A stretch of 64,000 bases of DNA from Axinella damicornis (Eukaryota > Porifera > Demospongiae > Axinellida > Axinellidae), in NCBI GenBank assembly GCA_963931865.1, contig OZ007514.1, positions 682,001 to 746,000 of the forward strand, in the 5' to 3' direction. The notes beneath the pieces were generated by a model. The model searched no databases and was not told where the DNA came from. It saw nothing but the letters and a program-made list of their open reading frames with translations. Of this stretch, positions 52,401 to 61,800 are shown one piece after another. Both the position numbers and the translations under genes were made by a program. How positions within the stretch are numbered: position 1 is the first letter of the stretch; each line of letters starts with the position of its first letter.

Positions 52401-52622
52401 TCACTGCATGCAATTTCTCATATCTAGCTAATTATCTGCCAATAGCTTAATTGCTGCGCAACCTAAGACATAGCCACGCAGGTGATCGGTACCTTGTGCA
52501 GCGCATGGACCGTTGGTTGTATTCGCGCTGGGCTGAGGCGTCGCCGGGATGCAGTACGCGACCGCCAGACTTGCACACAGGTAGACGCAGAGAACCACGC
52601 AGGTCTTCTCGCTGGAGGTCAT
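42972..52622 (-). CDS. secreted tolloid-like protein with inactive astacin domain, CUB-EGF-EGF-CUB
   Basis: Minus-strand exons 52622-52493 (signal peptide), 46300-46186 and 45601-45336 (astacin-like), 45141-44907 and 44820-44684 (CUB), 44291-44169 (EGF), 43826-43704 (calcium-binding EGF) and 43414-42972 (CUB and stop). All eight join in phase to 523 residues. Tolloid/BMP1 proteases have astacin, CUB and EGF in similar but longer order. Here the astacin part is shortened, no propeptide was found, and the zinc site is lost, so a non-enzymatic extracellular binding role is likely. Linking the signal-peptide exon across a 6.2-kb intron is inferred from strand and phase only. Confidence 0.7.
43704..43826 (-). 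CDS. calcium-binding EGF exon
   Basis: 123 bp, phase 1 to 1. DINECEVRRGGCNQRC, then ANTEGSFQCHCKPGY: six Cys, the D-I-N-E calcium motif and the Asn hydroxylation context. Confidence 0.92.
44169..44291 (-). CDS. EGF-like exon
   Basis: 123 bp, phase 1 to 1. ICSVNNGDCDHVCVAGLNG, then ACTCRQGYSLAQDQHSC: six Cys, no calcium motif. A damaged relative lies at 17676-17800. Confidence 0.9.
44684..45141 (-). CDS. first CUB domain, two exons (45141-44907, 44820-44684)
   Basis: MCGGCIMLNPQSHSRHILSS, LECVWKLIAPKGYAIRLTFH, DFDVEWDQNCEYDFLDIY in the first exon; SNTAVVRFHSDGSYSRKGF and LLAYELQ in the second. Phases 1-2 and 2-1 agree across the intron. FDVE and YDFLDIY carry the acidic residues of calcium-binding CUB domains. 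Confidence 0.9.
45336..45601 (-). CDS. astacin-like exon with degenerate zinc motif, plus Thr/Pro linker
   Basis: 266 bp, phase 2 to 1. CCSFTGRVGSGAQQVFVND matches the astacin CCS-x-x-GR-x-GG block just before the zinc motif. The expected HExxHxxGxxH is here HTFQRLIGIAI: the first His and the Gly remain, and the catalytic Glu and two zinc His are replaced. The rest (NPPPATLSQGLPATTMNST) is a linker likely to be O-glycosylated. Confidence 0.75.
46186..46300 (-). CDS. astacin-like exon, N-terminal part
   Basis: 115 bp, phase 1 to 2. ATKVMLMAAMLRWENSSCVV then FTPRTDQRDYAHFELGN corresponds to the astacin helix and strand that carry the first conserved Cys (family pattern AM..W....C..F..R....Y..F). 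Confidence 0.8.
46711..47620. repeat. tandem duplication, two ~455-bp units
   Basis: Unit 1 (46711-47168) and unit 2 (47169 to about 47620) start GAGTTAGACTTAAACAGAGA and share most bases, with short indels such as GAGCCAAACC near 46876. Confidence 0.88.
47737..47830. repeat. 23-bp minisatellite with palindromic core
   Basis: About four copies of TTCAGTGATGATGTCATCAC plus TGT. Confidence 0.85.
52493..52622 (-). CDS. signal-peptide exon
   Basis: ATG at 52622-52620. MTSSEKTCVVLCVYLCASLA then VAYCIPATPQPSANT: a short polar start, a hydrophobic core and a small-residue cleavage region. Donor CAAG|gtaccg in phase 1 fits the phase-1 astacin exon. Confidence 0.65.
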
Positions 52623-52824
52623 TCTGCAGTTGCTTCTGGCAACGAAATGGAAAACAGGCGCTAGACCAGAGGGACAGTTGTGTTTAGTCTTCAGAATCGA
52701 TGGTTTTATAAGCAGGCAGCTCATGATCGAGGCACGTAATCGGATCCAGCCACACCCCTACACGAGCTCAACGCCCACGCATTTTGTGGTGAGTACCGTT
52801 TAGAATTGTTGTCCTCATGCCGGC
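52623..52824. promoter_or_regulatory. putative bidirectional promoter
   Basis: Only 202 bp separate the divergent start codons of the astacin-like gene (-) and GTF2H2 (+). Transcription start sites are not visible, and no clear TATA box is seen. Confidence 0.5.
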
Positions 52825-55800
52825 ATGGACGAAGAAGGAGACAAGTTGTACACTTGGGAAACGGAGTATGAGAGGACTTGGTGAGTTTCAGAATGCTTTT
52901 GACTATAATTTTGATGATGATACCTGTGCTAGTCTCACTGGCCAGGCACTCTCACGGGGAGGATCTAGGAGTGGGCTAGCGAGGGGCTAGCTTTAGAGAC
53001 TATGGCTATTCCGCAGCAATAGTTACAATACAGGCACTGATATGTACAGCACTGTACGTCCACGTCGTGTCGAGATGCTTCATCATCGATAATTGCCGCC
53101 CCCTTGACTGGGTTCCGCTATCCTTAACCCCTTGACTGGGTTCCGCTATCCTTAACCCCTTGACTGGGTTCTGGTATCCTTCAGTGGAATATACATAGCT
53201 GGTATAGTGTACGTTGGTTTTCACATGCAATACCGCATTCTTCAGTCCGTCAATCCCGGGGTACTGGTTAGTAGCATTCAGTTGCCATTTCCTTAGCCAC
53301 TCAATGTGGTGGTTTCTTGTTTAGAGGAAATAAAGCTGCGGTCGGAGTGACCACTTTGACAGCGCATACGTGTGTCAGGAGTACATAAGTAGGCCATCAC
53401 GGTCTGCTTATGAGTTCTTGCATGTGTGTACACACACACACACACTCCATACACACTTTTCATGTGGACATACCTATTACATGAACGCACACAACACACG
53501 TGTACAGGGAGGCCATACAAGAGGATGCCCAGGGGCACCTGCAAGCCACCACTGATGAGTATGCATACAAGGCGAAGAGAAGAAAGTATGTCTGTGTGTA
53601 AAATTGTGGTGTGTCATTTGGGAGGGTTGTGTGTGGGCACAGGTGATATGTAACCTAGCTGGCACACAGCATGCGTATCAGCTTGGTAGCGTCCCTGGTG
53701 TGTCGAGAGCTGAGCTAACACTCCGGACTAAAATGGCAGTGCATTGAGAAAAAATCAGTGGTAGCCTGTGTGAATGGTAATCAACAGATTGCCATAGCAA
53801 CAGAAATGACAGATTGCCATAGCAACAGAAATGACAGATTGCCATAGCAACAGAAATGACAGATTGCCATAGCAACAGAAATGACAGATTGCCATAGCAA
53901 CAGAAATGACAGATTGCCGTAGCTACAGAAACGATGAAGTTCATTTCTGGTGCATGCTGTGTTGTGCTGAGAAGACAATGGATACTGGCCAATTCTAGCA
54001 CCACTCCATGGGTACGAGGCTAGCACCAGCCCACCAAACCGATATCATAAGCATAGATTCCTAGTCAGGTGGAAAAACTAAGTCTAACTACGTGTTTGCT
54101 TGCCATTGTCCCATGCAGAATGTTTGAGAGACCAAGTTCTGTACGACTTGGAATGGTAAGAAATTATTCATTGTCATAAGCTAAGACTATATTTTGTGAT
54201 GGGTTAATACAAGAGTGCATGATGATGTCATCGTCACTGCTGCAATTGCAAAGGCAATGACGATGATGTCATCGTCATTGCAGCAAAGGCAATGACGATG
54301 ATGTCGTCGTCATTGCAGCAGAGGCAATGACGATGACATCATCATGTGCTCTTGGTTATCTCTTAGGGTAATGTCAGTTTTGGTCAGTGCTACAGCTGAG
54401 TAGCCTCGTTCCGAGGCCTTCTACACCTCCGGTTTTCATCACTTACAGTATGCAAAAACTGTAAGCGATCAAAAACTGGAGGCCTTGGAATGAGGCTAAC
54501 AGCCAAGTGCTTACAAAATTTATAAGTAAAGCAATTTTACAGTGTGAATCAGTAGAAGCCAGCAGGGAACGGAAGCAATGCTGTGATGAGGGAAATTACT
54601 GAGGTTAGGATTACACCTTTACGAGTGTGATCACAACCCTAATGGTGTAATCTGACCTTGACGGTAAAGGAGTAACCTTGCCTTAATGGTAAGTCTTAAG
54701 GATGGCATAATGTTCATGCATTACTTATAGGACTATACCTTTGTACGACCACTTCCCTATCGGAAGAATTATTTCAGATTCAGATTTCAGGCTAGTTGTG
54801 TACTTTAGCCTCGTTCCCAGGTCTCCACGCCCCTGCCCTGGGAACGAGGCTAGTGTACTTTAGCCTCGTTCCCAGGCCTCCACGCCCAGCCCTGGGAACG
54901 AGGCTAGTGTACTTTAGCCTCGTTCCCAGGCCTCCACGCCCAGCCCCGGGAGTGTACTCCCCCCTGCACAGAACAGCAACGCAAGAACATGCAATACAGT
55001 AATTGCAAGCAATACAGGACCAAAAGAAGAGAGCAAAATGAGTAATGCAATGAGGAAGGGACCCCTGCTAGGCTAACATTACTAACCAAAGAAAGGTTTT
55101 CAAATAATGAGGTAATAAATCTGATTGGTCAGTTAGTCGTGAATACTAATGACATGTGGACCTCTCATCTGCTGGGCCACAACTTCCTGAACGGGGAGAG
55201 GTCCAGACGGACTAGGGTGAGAGGTCCAGACGGACTATAGGGATAACTTATGTAAGTGCATGGTTACAAGTTATTGTTAGGAAGATTACTGTCACTTGCA
55301 AAGTTATGAAGATTTTGCCACAATTCAGAATCGTCACTTGAATTGTCCAATCACAATCTCTGTCAAGGAACTTGCATTTGTTTCCTGTACATTGGTTCCT
55401 GTCCGGGCCATTGCAGTACACTGCTGCAAGATGTAGGTTTTGTTTGGTGTTACCATGGCGATCACCCTGCAAGAATCTTGGCCTGTAGCTTGTATTGGGT
55501 GGTTGGGCATTGGCAGTACAATCCGTGAGACACATCGAAGTGTAGCATACGTGCACAGTAGCATTAGCAGTCCTGCAAACAACAGCAACAGCTCTGTGAA
55601 TGAGTTTGAGATCTCCATGGGTAAAACCAATTTAGAGCATACACTCCTACGTGGTGAAAGTATTATCTGCACATCAAGCAACGCTGTAATGTGTTCTGGC
55701 AGCAGCTACAACAACTGACTGTTCTTTTATAGCAACTAACAAGGAGGGGAACACCCTCTTAGAAGTTGCAAAGACAGAGTGGTTGCTGCTAGTGCCAGAA

Positions 55801-58800
55801 CTTGAGGGGTTCTGTGTTTCCTTGAAGACTTTCTAATATCAACTTGTTTGTGAGCAAATAGGCTCTCAAGATAATGTATTTAACCCCAACATGTCCTGAT
55901 CGTCATGTAGGGCGGATCTATGGTGTAGAGTAGGGACTGTGAATGTTGATTTGTTGACCTAGTTTCAGCTTTCGGGGAGCATACCAGGCGACCCCCTCTC
56001 ATCCCTCGCCTGGTATTGGCCCACCAACATGTACCGTGTCCACCTATTATCACGTCCAAGGGTGTATAGCCTGACCCTTGACGGAGTGAATTGTGCGACA
56101 TGATCATATACTCCGAAAGTCAGTGCTGTCATTCCGCTTCAGCAAGGCTAGTGCAGTAATAACCATTTAACTAAAGTATCTCAGCAGGAAAGAGGTAATA
56201 CTCGCTCCCATTGAGCTAGTGCTGGAATTCTGGAATCGCCAGTGATTTCTAGTAGTCTCAGTAATCTCTAGTAATATTCTGCTAAAGTGTAATAATTTCT
56301 CTGAACTATATACTTTCACTGACTTGGAAGTGTCAGGAATCGGTGATCGCTCAACTGAATACATGTACATGTACATGGAGTGGTGCAGTAAAAGGTCATT
56401 GACACTACTGCAGTTCAATATTTCTGCTCCAATTAGCAGTACCGTAGTTGCAGTTAATTTCGCGGTGGGGAAATTTTCGCGGTATTCGCGGATGAAGTAA
56501 GACCGCGAATATTAAACCCGCGAAATATATTTCCACAGCTAGCGCTAGGCATAACAGTTGCTGTCCTTCGTGTTCCTGGGCTCACGCTCACGCAGTAGCT
56601 CTTCCCCGGCCCAGCAGTTGCTTCGCTGTAGACGTGGTAGCCACGTATACACAGTTCCATCAGCACGATCGCACGTGTCAATAGTAAGTTATTACGAGCG
56701 GAATTTTTTTTCGCGGAAGTAATCAGCGAAAATTTCCCACTGTGAAATATTTGTGTGTCACGTTTAGTGGCTAGACCGCGAAATTTTTGGCACGCGAAAT
56801 AATCGGCAACTACGGTAGTTGGCAAGTTACACATGTGTAGCAATAAAGACCTCATCTCAATCTTGTTGCATTCCCTTTTGTTAATGCTGCCCAGGTTGCC
56901 ATAGAAACACAAACACGCCTCTAAAATATGGTGGATCATATATCACTGACAAGTGCTGGAACATGGTTGGATGAAGCCAAAACTGTTCCTTTTAGCAGAA
57001 GTTTAAGTAAAAGAGATTACTGGATAAATATCTGCATGCTACTTGTTAGGTACCTATACCAAACTGCTTAGCAACCATATCTACAAAGTGAGATGGCATA
57101 TGTTGTTGTCAAAACATTGGGACACATGCAACCATGCAGCCTCTTATGCTGTTACCACATTCAGTACTAGTTCCTGTTGATCACAGTTTGAGTTCAACTA
57201 GTGTCTCCATTTCCCTTGCCCCCAGCCGCTCTGCTCACTCCTTGGTCACACGAGTATCTGATATTTGTTGGTTCTTTTGCAGATGCGCCATGTGTTTCTG
57301 ATCTTGGATGCGTCTCGTACGATGGTGGACAAGGATCTCAAGCCAGACCGGATCACATGCACCCTGAAGGTAGATCTTGTCCTGGATTGCATGGAACATT
57401 ATAATTGAAGGGCTCACTGGTAAAAAGTATATGTTTGTAGCCAACTGTAAAGGACAAGGGGTCAACTACGTGTTTTCACTGTAACCCAGGCTAAATCAGC
57501 CGTTACATAGCAGAAATGCACAGTTGACCTTTGACCTTTAAAACACCTGTGATGATGTCAAAGGTCATATTGTCCCATACTCGGGATTACTAGAGATTAC
57601 TAGAGATTACTAGAGATTACTAGAGATTACTAGAGATTACTAGAGATTACTAGCTATTACTAGAGATTACTAGAGATTACTAGAGATTACTAGGCAGTGC
57701 TAGGGTGTACTAGAGATTGGTAGAGATGTCATACGTTAACAAACAATACTTGATGCTCTACTCTGCCAGCATGATGCTGAGTGTCCCAACTGCAGCTGTG
57801 TTTAACACAGTGTAACAGACGCACTGTGAGGTCTCTTGAACGTATCCCTCTTGTTTTAGGTACTGGAGAAGTTTGTTTCAGAGTTCTTTGACCAGAATCC
57901 CATCTCCCAGGTAAAGCAGTGACTGCAGTATTCCATATGTGTGTAGTATGCTGTATGTGTGTAGTATGCTGTATGTGTGTAGTATGCTGTATGTGTGTGT
58001 ATGTGTGTAGTATGCTGTATGTGTGTAGTATGCTGTATGTGTGTAGTATGCTGTATGTGTGTGTATGTGTGTAGTATGCTGTATGTGTGTAGTATGCTGT
58101 ATGTGTGTAGTATGCTGTATGTGTGTAGTATGCTGTATGTGTGTAGTATGCTGTATGTCACAGAGAAGGAATTAGGCCAGCTAAGTACTATGCTAGGTAT
58201 CTTGGGCTAGGAATGAGATATGAAGCTGTGATTTGTACCATTGTGATCAGCATGAATGGAGCATTCCAATGATGCCCGTTTTGCTGTAGGTTGAAACTTG
58301 ACCCAAAATCATGAAAAACCATGGATTATATATAGCCTTTGGTCGATTGCGATTTTTGGCAAAAATGTGACCGACAATAAAAAGCAATTTTAGGACATCA
58401 TATGAAAGCTGTTTTCATGCTGATCACAGTGGCACAATCCCCAGCTTCATATCTCATTCACATACCAAGATATAATAGTGTGTAGCACAAAGTTTATTCT
58501 ATGCCAGGGAATCTACAATAGTCGAGAATTCAAATGTAGTATTCTACTCACATCCTATTTCTGAGATACCTTTTCCATCTGAGATGCTGTACGCTCCTCT
58601 TATGGTTGGGGGTTGGGATGCGATGTTGCAATAGTGGGCGTGGTCGAGATGGGATATGGTAATTAAGCTGACTGTGATGCATTTGCAGTTATGGACATAC
58701 TCCCTTCTTCGCAAGGCAGAAATCTCGATCCAGTTACTGAGTCATTTGCAACAGACGATTCACTTACCTCCAAAACTCCTGCAGAGCATGAATTGACACT

Positions 58801-61800
58801 GAGTCTCCTAATCTCTGCCAACCTACTAACAATGTTGATGAACGTAACTGGTTTCTGATGAATTATAATCTCTTTAGTAATTCTACGTCCCTCTATGCAT
58901 GCAAATGCCCGTCCCAAGGATATGATATAATCACAATCAGTGCCGCTAAATTTACATTCCTTGGAACGAACTTCTGCCTGGTGAATGACGTAATATTGCT
59001 CCAGCCAGAACCAAGAGTTCGTCAGATGGTTGGTTGGTGGTATTCCAGGGCTTGTCAGTGATATACGATCAACCACATTTTCATGCACCTTCTGTGTTTC
59101 CATGGTTACCTGGGCGCTTCAGGAAACAGGCATGTCTGAGTAACATTTGACCTTTTCAAAGACGATGTGGCAAGAATGAGGTGTGGTTCATCATTGCTCT
59201 AGCTCGGCACAACTACTGTTAATTGGAGCAGAAATATTGAACTCCACCATTACCGTGTAGATATTTGTTCAGCAGAATGATTGCCATCTTATAGTGTGTG
59301 TGCCGACTGATATCAGCTGTTGGTGTAGAATGTGAGCAACTCGCGGCCATGTAGTACATAAGTGAGGGTGTGGCGTGTACGAGTTTACAAGTGCTTTGCA
59401 GTGTGCTGATATCTTCTTTGCCAGTAATCTCTAGTGGCCACTAGTAATCTCTAGTAATCTGCAGTAATCTCTAGTAGTTTCTAGTAATCTCTGGTAAATC
59501 TCTAGTGCTGTTCTGTGGAGCCCTTCACTATGAATGCAAGCTTTACGTGAATACTGCCAGCTCTGTGTCAGATTACGTTATATATTTGTCAACTGTCTTC
59601 ACTTTGGCGATCCTCTTAGCGCACTAACGTCCATGACTGACCCACTGTCCATATAGTACGCACGTACTTGCCAAACCAGGTACGTTGTGCGTACATGATC
59701 TGGCGTCCCTTGTCTCCTCATTTGTCTTTTGCTCCATATCTTGGCACCTGTGACCTTGTTTTTTCTGATCTGGTGTCCTTCCATATCTCTCCATGTTTAT
59801 GTTGGGCATGTGTTGTTGTTGTTCTGGAACATTGCGATAACTTGTGTTCCGTTTACCCCCTCCCAGCTTGGACTGATCGTGACCCGAAATGGCAAAGCGG
59901 AGAAGCTTTTGGAACTTAATGGTAAAGTTCAGCTGGTATTATTCCATCTCTCCATAGGTTAGACATCTCAAGGTGTCCTGGTATGCTGGTGCTAGTCCTA
60001 ATGCGTACTCATGTGGTAGTTATGGTAACGTGATACCAGTGTCCATGGTGATATTGCATTTCAATTATGTAATCAAAATAGGAAATGCATTTGTACCCAC
60101 TCACCTCATTGTTGCCATCCGTGCCTAGTTAGAGCTGTGAGACACCTGGCCAGGGAGCTGGAAGTCATCTTTGGTCCATGTGCATGTAATTTTATGACCC
60201 TAGTAACTCCATACAATAGCAACCGTGAGATTTTGGCTGAGGCCGGTCATGAGGCAGTAACCAATACACTCCATACGTATACTTCAATACCGTAGCTGAG
60301 ACCAGTGGGGTCATGAGGTTGTAACTTGTACGTTTCATATACTTCAACTCTGAGATGCTACTGAGACCGATGAGTAGCCTCGTTCCCAGGCCTTCTCACT
60401 CCAGCTTTGGTCGCTTGTAGTACTGCAAGCGACAAACACTGGGTGGGAAGGCCTGTGAACGAGGCTAACCGATACGGTCATGAGCCAGTAACATGCATGT
60501 TCCATTCTGAGATGACTGACAATGTATGACACCGTGATTGGCTTGCTCCTTCTGCTCGGAGATGTGACCGACAGTGTATGACACCGTGATTGGCTTGCTC
60601 CTCCTGCTCGGAGATGTGACCGACAGTGTATGACACCGTGATTGGCTTGCTCCTCCTGCTCGGAGATGTGACCGACAGTGTATGACACCGTGATTGGCTT
60701 GCTCCTCCTGCTCGGAGATGTGACCGACAGTGTATGACACCGTGATTGGCTTGCTCCTCCTGCTCGGAGATGTGACCGACAGTGTATGTCACCGTGATTG
60801 GCTTGCTCCTTCTGCTCGGAGATGTGACCGACAGTGTATGACACCGTGATTGGCGCGCTCCTTCAGCTCGGAGATGTGACTGACAATGTATGAGACCGTG
60901 ATTGGCGCGCTCCTTCAGCTCGGAGATGTGTACATAGACCATAGAAATGTCCATGGGCTGGAAAGTCCTCTAAAAGAACTTCAGCAGCTAAGGAGTTAAA
61001 TTTAGACTCACCTATACCTCAGGGTTAATGAATTATTGCCTCAATGGTTTCAATCAACTGTTGAAGTAAATGGAACATGCCATGCCAGCTACTACTTTAC
61101 AAGATGTGAGACTGCTGGAATGAACTTTCAGCAACTGTTATTAAACATGTACCAAGCTCAAGTTACAGTTGACCTAAGCCTCAAGGGGGTCATGTGTCAT
61201 AGCAATGTCGGGTGATTCATAAAGTCGCCTGTCTGGTGGACGCGTACCATGTTTACCTTGCCATGTATGTACGTATCGATGTGTGGGGATGGCATGGCAG
61301 TACTTTTTGCAATTATGTACGTGTATGGAAAAAGTAAATTAATTCAGGTTTTCCCACTGGGAATATTGGTATCCACTGGCTGACGTACTGGCTGTGTACC
61401 CAGGCCATGTGTGACTGGCTGTGTACCCAGGCCATGTGTGACTGGCTGTGTACCCAGGCCATGTGTGACTGGCTGTGTACCCAGGCCATGTGTGAGGGGG
61501 AAACATGGCCTGTTATCTACTGTTCCACGATTTCATGGGTAATGTCGTTTATGAACTTTTGACCTTTTCTATGTAGCTCCGAATCACTTTTGTCTTTTGA
61601 TACTCCATAAAATCAAGTGCTAATTCGTGCAAGAACAAACAGTGGGTACCAGGCCACCTCCCACAGCTCATGTGACTAGCCTGGGTACGAGGCTCTCCCA
61701 CGTGGCCCCTCCCACGTGGCCCCTTCCTCTCATGTGACTAGCCTGGGTATGAGATTCTCACACGTGGCCTGGGTACAAGGCTCTCCTGCATATGAGGCTC

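Larger units (their letters stand above)
46301..52492 (-). other. long presumed intron of the astacin-like gene
   Basis: About 6.2 kb in which I found no further exon of the gene. It contains a tandem duplication (46711-47620), a minisatellite (47737-47830) and otherwise A/T-rich sequence. A minus-strand open stretch at 48965-49190 has no recognised domain. Confidence 0.45.

Noticed and set aside
57856..58210. Tandem repeat resembling a CRISPR array
   Set aside because: No spacers; uniform 18-bp units in a eukaryotic intron.
60344..60954. Long minus-strand open frames of up to 166 codons
   Set aside because: They lie entirely in the 52-bp tandem repeat and appear in several frames at once; no domain or splice support.
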